A program made the position numbers and the translations under genes. A DNA stretch of 64,000 nt, from NCBI GenBank assembly GCA_035648055.1, contig DASRMF010000060.1, positions 1 to 64,000 on the forward strand, given 5' to 3'. How positions within the stretch are numbered: the stretch's first letter is position 1; every line of letters begins with the position of its first letter. The DNA comes from Sediminicultor sp035648055 (lineage in GTDB: Bacteria > Atribacterota > Phoenicimicrobiia > Phoenicimicrobiales > Phoenicimicrobiaceae). This document shows, in pieces, positions 7,510 to 16,631 of the stretch. A model generated the notes under the pieces. The model was not told where the DNA came from, did no database searches, and worked only from the letters and a program-made list of their open reading frames with translations.

Positions 7510-9264
7510 TTAATCGGTTGTTGAACTAATTTGGGATACTATTTCTTTTTCAATTTCACCAAATACTTTTAGGTTCTTTTCTTCTATAAGTTTAGCTCTA
7601 ATTATTTTTGCTTTGACTGGTAAAGCATATAATTTTTCAATAGTCACACCATTTTTAATTACTTTTTCAGCATTTTCGTGAAACATTAGAATTAATCTTA
7701 AAATAAGAAATTGCTTTTTTATAGAACTATAGGAATCAGTTATGTCAAAGGCATTTTGAAGCAGGAAATCCTCTCTGATAGATCTTGCTGTTTCTAATAT
7801 TAGCTTCTCCTGAGTTGATAAGGCATCAATACCTACCAATCTTACAATCTCCTCTAATTCTGCTTCCTCCTGAAGTAATGCCATGGCTTTATCACGGATT
7901 TCTATATATTCTTCACCGATCTCTTTTTTGTAATATTCAGACAGCCCTGACAGGTAAAGGGAATAACTGGTTAACCAATCTATTGCGGGAAAATGCCTTT
8001 TATAAGCTAACTTGTCTTGTAAACTCCAGAAAACTTGAACGGTACGTAAAGTGTTTTGGGTAACCGGTTCGGATAAATCTCCTCCCGGGGGAGATACCGC
8101 ACCGACAATACTTAAGGTTGCTTCTCTATCATCACTACCCAGACATTTTACCCTTCCGGCTCTTTCGTAAAAATTTGCAATTCGGGTACCCAAATAAGCA
8201 GGAAATCCTTCTTCTCCCGGCATTTCTTCTAACCGTCCTGAGATCTCACGCATTGCTTCTGCCCAACGAGAAGTTGAATCAGCAATAAGCGCAACATTAT
8301 ATCCCATATCTCGATAATATTCCGCAATGGTTATACCGGTATATACAGAGGCCTCACGGGCGGCTACCGGCATATTTGAAGTATTGGCAATCAAAATAGT
8401 TCTTTCCATTAATGGTTTTCCGGAATTAGGATCGATTAATTCCGGAAATTCAAGCAAAACATCGGTCATTTCATTACCTCTTTCGCCACATCCGATAAAG
8501 AGAATAATTTCTGCATCGCACCATTTGGATATCTGATGTTGTACTACGGTCTTTCCACTACCGAAAGGACCCGGTATGCAGGCAGTTCCCCCTTTAGTTA
8601 TGGGAAAAAACATATCAATTACCCTTTGTCCGGTAATTAACGGTTCAATAGGAGGCAATTTTTTCTTGTAGGACCTTGATCTCCTTACCGGCCATTTTTG
8701 CAACATTTTAATCTCGTGAATAGAACCTTCCCGGTCTTCTATTAGAGCAATAGTATCTGTAACCGTAAATTTATCTTTATATATTTCTTTAATTTCACCT
8801 TGAATTCCGTAAGGAACCATAATTTTATGTTTAACAATACTACTTTCCTGGACAGTGCCTATAATATCGCCGGATATTACTTTATCTCCCTTTTTTAAAA
8901 TTGGCTCAAAATCCCATTTCTTTTTTCTATCAATAGCATCCGCTTCTGCTCCTCTAGTAATAAATTCTCCGCTGCTTGCTTTTAATACATCCAGAGGTCT
9001 TTGAATACCATCATAAATGGATGAGATAAGACCGGGGCCTAATTCCACGCTTAGTGGCATATCAGTAGAAAAAACAGGTTCTCCGGGGCCAACTCCTGAA
9101 GTTTCCTCGTAAACCTGTATAGTTGCTAAATCTTTATTTAGTTCAATTATTTCACCAATCAACTTGCGATTGCTGACTTTTACTACATCGTACATTTTGG
9201 CATTTTTTAATCCTTTAGCTACTACTACCGGTCCGGCAACTTTAGTTATTTTCGCTGTTTCCAT
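7510..9264 (-). CDS. ntpA: V-type ATP synthase catalytic subunit A
   Basis: Catalytic ATPase subunit, 584 residues, standard for bacterial and archaeal V/A-ATPases. It contains the A-specific non-homologous insert (about residues 110-190), the Walker A GPFGSGKTV at about 232-240 and the catalytic GERGNE block at about 260-265. Its ATG overlaps the stop codon of the F subunit gene as TAATG, so the two are translationally coupled. No intein or frameshift is seen. Confidence 0.97.
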   Translation of the reverse strand: METAKITKVAGPVVVAKGLKNAKMYDVVKVSNRKLIGEIIELNKDLATIQVYEETSGVGPGEPVFSTDMPLSVELGPGLISSIYDGIQRPLDVLKASSGEFITRGAEADAIDRKKKWDFEPILKKGDKVISGDIIGTVQESSIVKHKIMVPYGIQGEIKEIYKDKFTVTDTIALIEDREGSIHEIKMLQKWPVRRSRSYKKKLPPIEPLITGQRVIDMFFPITKGGTACIPGPFGSGKTVVQHQISKWCDAEIILFIGCGERGNEMTDVLLEFPELIDPNSGKPLMERTILIANTSNMPVAAREASVYTGITIAEYYRDMGYNVALIADSTSRWAEAMREISGRLEEMPGEEGFPAYLGTRIANFYERAGRVKCLGSDDREATLSIVGAVSPPGGDLSEPVTQNTLRTVQVFWSLQDKLAYKRHFPAIDWLTSYSLYLSGLSEYYKKEIGEEYIEIRDKAMALLQEEAELEEIVRLVGIDALSTQEKLILETARSIREDFLLQNAFDITDSYSSIKKQFLILRLILMFHENAEKVIKNGVTIEKLYALPVKAKIIRAKLIEEKNLKVFGEIEKEIVSQISSTTD

Positions 9265-9590
9265 TATTCTACCTCTTTTCTAAATAATATATCTGTTCCT
9301 ATAGCTTTTTCAATATTATTTCTTAATATCTTTAATCCCAAATATTTCTTTTCCGATTTACTTGGTATTATGGTTATACTTGTAAAAGATGTTTTTTGTA
9401 ATATTTCTATTTCTTCAATTATTTGACAGCCTATTTCTTCGGTTATAAATATCACCGCATATTCTTCTTTTACTAATTTATTTAATATTTCTAAAGATTC
9501 TTCCTTTTTCTTTACGGGAAATATAGAAACACCCAGCAATTTAAAACCTATTATCGTTTCTCTATTTCCCATTAAAGCAATTTTATACAT
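9264..9590 (-). CDS. ntpG: V-type ATP synthase subunit F
   Basis: Small Rossmann-like regulatory subunit of the central stalk (about 108 residues; called NtpG in Enterococcus hirae). It begins MYKIALMGN, has a GFKLLGV segment, and a middle strand AVIFITEEI followed by a serine/lysine-rich region and a C-terminal helix. I start it at the ATG at 9590 rather than the GTG at 9599. It overlaps the end of ntpC by eight bases and ntpA by one. Confidence 0.88.
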   Translation of the reverse strand: MYKIALMGNRETIIGFKLLGVSIFPVKKKEESLEILNKLVKEEYAVIFITEEIGCQIIEEIEILQKTSFTSITIIPSKSEKKYLGLKILRNNIEKAIGTDILFRKEVE

Positions 9591-10638
9591 AAGTATCACG
9601 TACTCTTTCTTTGATTTGATCAGGAGATAATTTATTTAACTTGCCCGATAATATTATTCTAATATTTTTTATGTCGTTCTCTTTGGCGGTAATGAATCCT
9701 ACTAACGGTTCAATCCCAAAGGTAACGTATTTTCCTATCTTTGAAAAATTTAGGATAAAATTATCTCTTAATTTTTCCAATTCCATTAAGGAATTATTCT
9801 TTTGAAAATAATTTATGCCCAGTTCTATTGTATCTTTATAATCGGTATATACAAGTTTTTCACACCAGGAAGATAAAGGAGAATCGTATATTTCTATTAA
9901 GTTTTCCGTTTTAAAATCACCTTCGGGAATTAAGAACTCTTTGGTAAAAGCTTTTTTCTCCCCTCTTATCTTTGCCCTGACGCAATTAATTATATTATTA
10001 AGATCTATATTTATTTTAATAAATCTTTTTAAAAAAGGTTCTTCTGCTTCAATTATTTCTACTTCTCTAATTTTATTGAATATCATTATGTATCTTTCTT
10101 TATCTAAAACAAAATCTATTATCTCCGGGTCTTTATATTTACTATACTCGGAAAATGTTTTTTTAATTAGAAACTCAAAAGAATCGGGAATATCTTCATA
10201 TTTTTCGTCTTTAATCGCTGAATTGAGTTTTTCTACATCTATAGTACTAATTGGTGAAATCAATTCATTAGAAAATTCTTTTTTTAGATATTTCGATTTT
10301 ATAAGTACCTTGATATTATGAAAATCATACTTGGAAGCAAAGGTAAAATAAAGAAAATTAAAAGTAGAAACTAAAGAGATGCTTTTTATTATATCATAAG
10401 TATGTAATAATTCTTGATTTAATGAAATCTCAAAATTTGAAGGATTATTAAGATCAAAAGAATAATCATTTAAATCACTTTCCGTCAATATTTTTATAGC
10501 AGAAGTGATATCACTTGATTTTATTATTCTATCTAATATTTCATTATTTAATAATTCTTTTTCTAATTTCTTTATTCTTCCATTAGCAAAAGCATATTCT
10601 TCTTGATTATTAGTATCTGCGGTAAAGTGTTTAAACAT
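9583..10638 (-). CDS. ntpC: V-type ATP synthase subunit C
   Basis: The funnel-shaped subunit (C in bacteria/archaea, d in eukaryotes) that joins the central stalk to the membrane ring. The 351 residues are almost all helix, with the family pattern of an N-terminal YAFANGRIK segment, a central INCVRAKIRGE motif and a C-terminal GFITAKENDIKNIRIILSGK block. It lies between ntpE (54-base gap) and the F subunit gene (overlapping). Confidence 0.9.
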   Translation of the reverse strand: MFKHFTADTNNQEEYAFANGRIKKLEKELLNNEILDRIIKSSDITSAIKILTESDLNDYSFDLNNPSNFEISLNQELLHTYDIIKSISLVSTFNFLYFTFASKYDFHNIKVLIKSKYLKKEFSNELISPISTIDVEKLNSAIKDEKYEDIPDSFEFLIKKTFSEYSKYKDPEIIDFVLDKERYIMIFNKIREVEIIEAEEPFLKRFIKINIDLNNIINCVRAKIRGEKKAFTKEFLIPEGDFKTENLIEIYDSPLSSWCEKLVYTDYKDTIELGINYFQKNNSLMELEKLRDNFILNFSKIGKYVTFGIEPLVGFITAKENDIKNIRIILSGKLNKLSPDQIKERVRDTYV

Positions 10639-10691
10639 TAATAACCTTTCCCCATTAAAATCGGATAATAAATATTATTATCGTGAACAGA

Positions 10692-11288
10692 TTAATTAAA
10701 TAATATTTTGCTTACCTGCGTTTCTGATTCTTCTCTAACGTTTTTTAATAGTAATTCCAATGAAACATTTTTTCTTATCGCGCCAGACCCAATAATTATT
10801 CCACCTTTTATCGTAAGGTAAGAATTAGATAATTTTAATTCACCCTTTTTGCCCTTGGCTTCTACTTCTTTGTTTATATCTTCGATAAAATCTTTAGATA
10901 TTCTATTTTTATCTGAAGCCCCAATAAAGATAGTTTCATCGCCTTTTTCAATATTATCTAATATCAATTTTTTTATAAAGTTTTGGTATTCTTTATTGCT
11001 TAATTTTAAAATGCTTTCCAGGGCATTACCAAAAACATCTTTCATAATTTTTTGCTTTTCTGATAGGATAGTTTTCTTTACTCCTAAATTCGCCTCAGTT
11101 AATATTTTGCTCTTTTTTAAAGAAGCTTCTTGGTTGATCTTGTATAATATGGTCTTTTTTATATTATCTGCTTCTTTTCTACCTTTATTTTTAATATTAT
11201 TTGCGTTATCTTCCGCCTTAGCAATAATTTTATCTGCTTGAATTTTTGCATCAGATATAATTTTTTCGCTTATATCTTTAATAGTCAT
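10692..11288 (-). CDS. ntpE: V-type ATP synthase subunit E
   Basis: Peripheral stalk subunit of 198 residues. The N-terminal half (1-90) is a long charged helix rich in K, E, A and I that would pair with subunit H, and the C-terminal half is a mixed alpha/beta head with a conserved GGIIIGSG..RKNVSLELLL motif. It starts 16 bases after the ntpK stop. Typical length; function inferred from family and operon position. Confidence 0.92.
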   Translation of the reverse strand: MTIKDISEKIISDAKIQADKIIAKAEDNANNIKNKGRKEADNIKKTILYKINQEASLKKSKILTEANLGVKKTILSEKQKIMKDVFGNALESILKLSNKEYQNFIKKLILDNIEKGDETIFIGASDKNRISKDFIEDINKEVEAKGKKGELKLSNSYLTIKGGIIIGSGAIRKNVSLELLLKNVREESETQVSKILFN

Positions 11289-11303
11289 ATAATTGTCGTC
11301 CTT

Positions 11304-11780
11304 TTATATATTTATTCCATTGAAGAGTAACAGAGAAGCTAATAAAGAGAATACTGCATAGGTTTCTACCATAGTAACCATTACTATTGCTTTTCCAATA
11401 CCTTCCGGATTCCTTGCAGCTAAACCTATGGCTGCGGCAGCAGTTTTTCCCTGATACCATCCGGAAAAGAAGCCTACCACACCTACCGGTATACAGGCAA
11501 AAAATATTTGCATTCCCTGATCCAGTGTGATAGGAATGGGTGATCCTCCAAGAATCCCCGTTTTCATCAATACCCAGAATCCAACCAGTAAGCCATAAAT
11601 ACCTTGAGTTCCCGGAAAGGCTTGTAAAAATAATACCAAGCCAAATTTTTCCGGTTCTTCGGTTAATACTCCTATCCCTGCAGCTCCTGCTATCCCTACT
11701 CCGATACCAGAGCCGGAACAGGCTAACCCGATAGCTATTGCAGAACCTAAGAATGCAATTACTATTCCTTGTGTAATCAT
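11304..11780 (-). CDS. ntpK: V-type ATP synthase subunit K (c-ring proteolipid), Na+-type site
   Basis: Membrane rotor subunit of 158 residues with four transmembrane helices in two hairpins. Both hairpins are glycine-rich (GSGIGVGIAG; GKTAAAAIGLAARNPEG). The residues that bind Na+ in the Enterococcus hirae NtpK ring are conserved: Thr58-Gln59 in PGTQG, Gln110 in WYQGK, and the carboxylate Glu139 in VETYA. Only one ion-binding glutamate is present per two hairpins, as in the V-type ring. It is separated from ntpI by about 100 bases containing a 7-bp repeat array, unlike the tight spacing elsewhere in the operon. Confidence 0.95.
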   Translation of the reverse strand: MITQGIVIAFLGSAIAIGLACSGSGIGVGIAGAAGIGVLTEEPEKFGLVLFLQAFPGTQGIYGLLVGFWVLMKTGILGGSPIPITLDQGMQIFFACIPVGVVGFFSGWYQGKTAAAAIGLAARNPEGIGKAIVMVTMVETYAVFSLLASLLLFNGINI

Positions 11781-11843
11781 CTTTCCCTCCTATTTCTAAT
11801 TAATGATAAAGTTTAACTAATACTCCTAAGTCTTATCTTCCTT

Positions 11844-11867
11844 ACGCGATACGCGATACGCGATACG
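11844..11867. repeat. Tandem 7-bp repeat ACGCGAT between ntpI and ntpK
   Basis: Three perfect copies of ACGCGAT (11844, 11851, 11858) and a partial fourth. It is the cleanest example of the GATACGC-type heptamer family and sits inside an otherwise compact operon. Confidence 0.9.
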
Positions 11868-11879
11868 AATTACTGTTTC

Positions 11880-13874
11880 CTAACTAGTTTGAACCTTTAT
11901 ATATTTAGTGATGACCTTAAAAGGTTTAAAGGGAGTTCCTCCACCTTCGTAAAACTTAGTAAAATATTCTACGTACTGTAAACGAGTGGAATGGATAAAT
12001 GCCCCCATGCCATTTATTACCAGATTAAATAGATGCCCTAAAATAAAGACCAAAACCGCTAAGATAATTCCAACAATTGGAATATCCTTAAATAACATTA
12101 CAAAATTATTTACTACCACTGCCAATACTGCAGTTGATAATCCCAAAGCAAATAGTCGCGAATAAGAAAGAATATCACTAAAATAACCTATAAGGTTATA
12201 TAAACTTACTACTCCACCAGCAACTTTTAGTATGATGTTTTTATTTGACCTTCCCTGTGTAAGGACTAAAAATAACAATCCCGCCCACATTATATATTTC
12301 GCCATAATTTTAAATCCTGCCAAAGAACCAATCGTACTTGCTATTACAAATAAAAGTATTCCGGAAATTAACAACAACCATGAGCCCTGGTCCATCAATC
12401 CTGTTTTAATCTTATTTTCTTTAACGTTTGCAATAAATTTAATAATAAACCCGGCGTAAATTTGGATTACTCCCAAAGATAGAGATATCAATAATAGAGG
12501 CATGGGATTTTTTATAGGATCGAGTAAGGATATTTTATCAATTAAAAAAGTTTTTATAAATAAAAGATTTTCTGGAAGATAATTAAGTGTATCACCCATC
12601 CAACTACCCATAAGAGCCCCTATTACAAAAGTGGATATACCCCCTAAGAAAAATAATCCAAAAAATTTCTTTGCCATTCCTTCAAATTTGAATTTTTTCA
12701 AAGCCAGGTAAGACAAAGCAGCAATGATTAGACCATAACCGGCATCAGACAAACACATCCCAAAGAAAATAAAATAAAAGGGAGTAAATAAAGGAGTGGG
12801 GTCAAATTCCGTATATTTGGGGATTCCATACAGTTCGGTTACTGATTCAAAAGGTTCTACAAACTTATTATTTTTTAAAGCTACCGGTATATCATCAGTT
12901 TCTTTAGGGTCACTAAAGACGATCTCCAATTCTTTAAATTTTTTGTATAATGTATTTTTTAATTTATTTATGTCTTTCTCTAAAATCCATCCCTCGATAA
13001 TTATTACTTTTTGAGTCTGTTTGATATATTTTACTATATCTTTTTTGCTTTTTAAGATGGATAGATAATCAAAAGCGGCGTATAACCATAAATTTTCTCT
13101 ATTCAGCTTTTTACTTGCATCAAAGATTATTTTTCTTTTTTCTTCAATACTTTTTAATTCTTCGGATATATCGCCTAAGATATCATTTGGAGTTCCACTG
13201 AATTCCAAGGGCGCTTTAAAATAGTCAATACTATATTTACTCAATATTTTTTTAATAGAAGAATGGTATTCAGATATTGAAAGAATTACTACCTTACTTT
13301 GTTTTTTGTCTTCACTAATTTTTTTTACTTCTATTTCTTTGCCTATTTTTTTTATTTCTTCCAGGCAAGAAATAAAATCTTTTGAAGAGAAAGTTCCGGT
13401 AATAGTTCTAGTATTTTTTGTTTCTTCTAAATCTTCTATTTTTACGTCTAATTCTCTCCATTCTTCCAACTGTTCTTGAGTATTTTTCAGAAGATTCTCT
13501 CTAGTTTTTAGTTTTTTAAGGTCTCCATCTGATTCTACGCACTTTTCATAGATTTTTTTATAGTCATGTTGTAAAAATAAAGAAGACAATTTTTTATAAT
13601 CATAAACGTTGTCCAAAGTTGATACAGACTTATCTGATTTTTTGGATTTGCTTTGAAAATTTGACAGGTAATCTACGCAATATTTCACTTCTGCCAATGC
13701 AGAATCGCTTTCGGTAATATTTATTTCGTTAAAGCCTAACAAACTGGATATCTTTAATTTAGATGTAATATCTATTATCTGGATACAGCCTGCTTTTTGG
13801 AGTTCCTCAATAATATTGTCTTTTAACTCAAGATGAGTAAAAATATTTACCTTTTTTACTTTGCAAACAGCCAT
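11880..13874 (-). CDS. ntpI: V-type ATP synthase subunit I (a subunit)
   Basis: The stator subunit that carries the ion half-channels. The first ~320 residues form the cytosolic arm, with long coiled coils; the second half has about seven to eight transmembrane helices starting near FTPFYFIFFGMCLSDAGYG. The SYSRLFALGLST segment holds the arginine that faces the c-ring carboxylate. At 664 residues it is normal length. Its start codon overlaps the end of the H subunit gene by one base. Confidence 0.94.
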   Translation of the reverse strand: MAVCKVKKVNIFTHLELKDNIIEELQKAGCIQIIDITSKLKISSLLGFNEINITESDSALAEVKYCVDYLSNFQSKSKKSDKSVSTLDNVYDYKKLSSLFLQHDYKKIYEKCVESDGDLKKLKTRENLLKNTQEQLEEWRELDVKIEDLEETKNTRTITGTFSSKDFISCLEEIKKIGKEIEVKKISEDKKQSKVVILSISEYHSSIKKILSKYSIDYFKAPLEFSGTPNDILGDISEELKSIEEKRKIIFDASKKLNRENLWLYAAFDYLSILKSKKDIVKYIKQTQKVIIIEGWILEKDINKLKNTLYKKFKELEIVFSDPKETDDIPVALKNNKFVEPFESVTELYGIPKYTEFDPTPLFTPFYFIFFGMCLSDAGYGLIIAALSYLALKKFKFEGMAKKFFGLFFLGGISTFVIGALMGSWMGDTLNYLPENLLFIKTFLIDKISLLDPIKNPMPLLLISLSLGVIQIYAGFIIKFIANVKENKIKTGLMDQGSWLLLISGILLFVIASTIGSLAGFKIMAKYIMWAGLLFLVLTQGRSNKNIILKVAGGVVSLYNLIGYFSDILSYSRLFALGLSTAVLAVVVNNFVMLFKDIPIVGIILAVLVFILGHLFNLVINGMGAFIHSTRLQYVEYFTKFYEGGGTPFKPFKVITKYIKVQTS

Positions 13875-14191
13875 TATTTTCCTTCCATCACTTTTTTAAT
13901 TACTATTTTTGCAGCTTCATCGATATTTTTTAAAGATTTTCTACCTAATTCTTCTTTTTCTCTTTCGCAACTTTTTCTAATATTATCTGCTTCTATTCTG
14001 GCCGATTCTTCCTCTCTTTCAATTATTACTTTTCCTTCTTTTTTAGTTTCTTCTTTGATTCTTTCTATTAACTTATCTGCTTCTTCGTGAGCATCATTAA
14101 TGATTTTTTCAGCTTTATCATCGGCTTCTTTAATAATTTTATCTGCAGCAGTCTCAGTTTTTTTAACTTCTTCGATGATTTTATTTAACAA
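13874..14191 (-). CDS. V-type ATP synthase subunit H (peripheral stalk)
   Basis: A ~105-residue, almost entirely charged helix rich in E, K and A with heptad-like spacing, matching the AhaH/NtpF stalk subunit that pairs with subunit E. It is the first gene of the operon. A strong GAGGGG Shine-Dalgarno overlaps an in-frame GTG at 14198-14200, so the TTG at 14189-14191, eight bases after it, is the more likely start. Low sequence complexity makes the family call depend partly on operon position. Confidence 0.85.
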   Translation of the reverse strand: MLNKIIEEVKKTETAADKIIKEADDKAEKIINDAHEEADKLIERIKEETKKEGKVIIEREEESARIEADNIRKSCEREKEELGRKSLKNIDEAAKIVIKKVMEGK

Positions 14192-14293
14192 ATAATTCAC
14201 CCCTCAATAAATATAAAATAATTTAAAAAACTTTTATAAAATAACATAGAATAATTTATAAATATGTTGTCCATAAATTTACATATAACAAGG

Positions 14294-14322
14294 ATTATAA
14301 CATATCAGATAATTGTTTTCAA
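14294..14322 (-). promoter_or_regulatory. Promoter of the V-ATPase operon
   Basis: On the minus strand TTGAAA (14317-14322) and TATAAT (14294-14299) are separated by exactly 17 bases, and TG lies one base before the -10 (extended -10). The predicted start is near 14287, leaving a leader of about 90 bases. It begins right after the ispG stop codon. Confidence 0.75.
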
Positions 14323-14326
14323 TTTT

Positions 14327-15379
14327 TTACTCATTTTTAATTTCTTCTAATAATCTTCTTATTATTATTTTATCACTATCTTTAGCAATTATCTTACCTT
14401 TTTTAAACAGTACTCCCTTTTCTTTATCGAAGGCAACACCTATATCAGCTTCTCTTGCTTCACCCGGTCCATTTACCATACATCCCATAACTGCAATAGT
14501 TAATGATTTATCGATATGACAAATTTGTTTTTCTACTTTTGCTACAATTTTATCTAGATCTACCTTACATCTCCCACAGGTTGGGCAGGAAATTAGATTT
14601 GGACCCTTTTGCCTAAGATGCAAGGCTTTTAATATCTCGTACCCCACTTTTATCTCTTTTACGGGATCTCCGGTCAATGATACTCTAATGGTGTCACCGA
14701 TTCCTTGAAATAATAAAGAGCCGATTCCCACAGATGATTTAATAATGCCTGAAAAAGGCGGACCTGCTTCAGTAATCCCCAAATGTAAAGGATAATCATA
14801 TTTTGAGGAAAATAAACTATTCGCTTCTATGGTGTTAATCACATCCGTAGATTTAATGGAGAATTTTACGTTATGATAGTTGACTTCTTCTAATATTTTG
14901 ATAATATTCTCAGCACTTTCTATTAGAGCTTCAGGAGTTATTTTTTTATATTTTTTCAATATATTTTTATCTAACGAGCCGGAGTTTATACCAAACCTAA
15001 TGGGCAAACTTCTTTCTTTTGCTGATTTTATAATTAGTTTAAGCTTTTCTACATTTTTTATATTTCCAGGATTTATTCTTAGTCCATCTACTCCAAGCTC
15101 AATAGATTTTAAGGCTAATTTATAATCATAGTGAATATCGGCAACCAGGGGTATATTAATTTCTTTTTTTATCAGAGGCAGTGAGTAACATGATTCTAAA
15201 TCCGGAACAGCTACTCTAACAAGTTCACAACCTTCTTTTTCCATTTTTTCTATTTGGGATACTGTATCTGAGATATTTTTCGTGTCAGTATTCGTCATTG
15301 ATTGAACTGAGATTTGAGCATTTCCTCCAATCTCCAGGTTACCTATCTTCACGCTTTTAGTTTTTCTTCTTGTATGCAT
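14327..15379 (-). CDS. ispG: 4-hydroxy-3-methylbut-2-en-1-yl diphosphate synthase
   Basis: Converts MEcPP to HMBPP in the MEP isoprenoid pathway using a [4Fe-4S] cluster. The 350-residue bacterial form has the TIM-barrel part with SVQSMTNTDT near the start, and the C-terminal cluster cysteines in CPTCGRC and MGCMVNGPGEA. It closes the uppS-cdsA-dxr-rseP-ispG run, 21 bases after rseP. Dxr and IspH of the same pathway are also in the window. Confidence 0.96.
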   Translation of the reverse strand: MHTRRKTKSVKIGNLEIGGNAQISVQSMTNTDTKNISDTVSQIEKMEKEGCELVRVAVPDLESCYSLPLIKKEINIPLVADIHYDYKLALKSIELGVDGLRINPGNIKNVEKLKLIIKSAKERSLPIRFGINSGSLDKNILKKYKKITPEALIESAENIIKILEEVNYHNVKFSIKSTDVINTIEANSLFSSKYDYPLHLGITEAGPPFSGIIKSSVGIGSLLFQGIGDTIRVSLTGDPVKEIKVGYEILKALHLRQKGPNLISCPTCGRCKVDLDKIVAKVEKQICHIDKSLTIAVMGCMVNGPGEAREADIGVAFDKEKGVLFKKGKIIAKDSDKIIIRRLLEEIKNE

Positions 15380-15400
15380 TGCTTACAATTACCTTCTTTT

Positions 15401-16450
15401 TCACTTGGCAAACAGCCTTAAAATATCCTTATAAGTGGCAATTACAAAAATAATTATCATAAGAGATATTCCGATTAAATACATAAAGTTTAATTTTTTA
15501 GCTTCTAAAGGTTTGCCCTTTAATTTTTCAATAATTAAAATTATTATTTGACCGCCATCTAAAATGGGTATAGGAAGAAGATTAAATATTCCTATAAATA
15601 TACTTAAAATTGCGGTAAAATATAGCAAGTTTACGAAACCTAATTTTGCTGCTTCTCCGGTCATTTGTGCTATACCCAAAGGTCCTGCTATTTCAAGAGG
15701 AACTTTTCCAGTAATCATTTCTATTATATTGGTAAATATTAGTTTTATAATATTGCCAGTTGCAATTAAGCCCTTGGAAAATGCTGAAAATATATTAATC
15801 TTTTCAACATATACTTCAAAGGTAATTCCGATTAGCCTTTTTTTATAATCATCGTCGTATTTCGGAATTACAAAAACATCAATAATTTCCCCTTCCCTAT
15901 CCAGGGTTATCTGTAATTCTTCTCCTGAACTTTTATTTATAGTATCTGCAATTTTATTAGGGTCTTCCATATTTATTGAGTTGATTGCGATAATCTTATC
16001 TCCGGAAAGTATGCCCGCTTGTTCGGCAGGGCCATTTTCATTAACTGTCGATACATAATTGGTAACCACCGGAATCCCATTTACAAAAAATATAAGACTA
16101 AATATAACCACTGCAGTTGCAATATTCATAAAAGGTCCTAAGGCCACTATCAAAGCTCTAATCCCCAATGTTTTCTTGTCAAATCTTTGTTCTTCGGGTA
16201 CTTCTTCTTCTGATGTTTCTTTAACATCTTTCTGCCCCATTTCCCCAGCCATTTTTACATAACCACCGAGAGGAATTAAGCAGATTAGGTATTCTGTTTG
16301 GTTTTTTGTAAACCCTAATATTCTTGGCCCGAAACCAAAGGAAAATTTATATACTCTTACTCCGGACGCTTTTGCGGCAATAAAATGACCCAATTCATGA
16401 AAAAATATTAATATACTAAAAACGAATATAAAGGAAATTATAGTTATCAT
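15401..16450 (-). CDS. rseP: RIP metalloprotease RseP (site-2 protease)
   Basis: Intramembrane zinc protease, 349 residues. Helix 1 carries HELGH (residues 18-22), a PDZ domain covers about residues 125-200 (NENGPAEQAGILSGDKI), and the C-terminal part has the second metal motif in NLLPIPILDGG. It would cut membrane-bound regulators after a first cleavage; its substrate is not visible here. Position after dxr matches the conserved lipid-carrier cluster. Confidence 0.95.
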   Translation of the reverse strand: MITIISFIFVFSILIFFHELGHFIAAKASGVRVYKFSFGFGPRILGFTKNQTEYLICLIPLGGYVKMAGEMGQKDVKETSEEEVPEEQRFDKKTLGIRALIVALGPFMNIATAVVIFSLIFFVNGIPVVTNYVSTVNENGPAEQAGILSGDKIIAINSINMEDPNKIADTINKSSGEELQITLDREGEIIDVFVIPKYDDDYKKRLIGITFEVYVEKINIFSAFSKGLIATGNIIKLIFTNIIEMITGKVPLEIAGPLGIAQMTGEAAKLGFVNLLYFTAILSIFIGIFNLLPIPILDGGQIIILIIEKLKGKPLEAKKLNFMYLIGISLMIIIFVIATYKDILRLFAK

Positions 16451-16477
16451 TTTTACTCCAAATTAAATTAGTCGTTA

Positions 16478-16631
16478 ACGTATCGTATTGCGTTAGGAAA
16501 ATCAGGATTCAGTTATTGTTTATCAGTTTGTTAAGGTTTCTGAATTCTTAATCAAGTAACCAACTAACTAGCTAACTTTTTCTATGATTTAAGAAATATA
16601 TCTCATTACTTGTTACTTATTACTTATTACT
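16478..16631. repeat. Mosaic of 7-bp and 8-bp tandem repeats between dxr and rseP
   Basis: Three blocks: a GTATCG-type heptamer stretch (16478-16497); four octamers starting TAAT or TAAC (16549-16580); and four heptamers ending in TTACT, CATTACT, TGTTACT and TATTACT twice (16604-16631). The last block supplies the final codons and the stop of dxr. Confidence 0.85.

Noticed and set aside
9941..11241. Plus-strand frames opposite ntpC and ntpE
   Set aside because: Shadows caused by lysine/glutamate-rich coding on the minus strand; low-complexity products.
11278..11460. Minus-strand 60-aa frame within ntpK
   Set aside because: Out-of-frame shadow overlapping the c-subunit gene and the start of ntpE; composition unlike a real protein.
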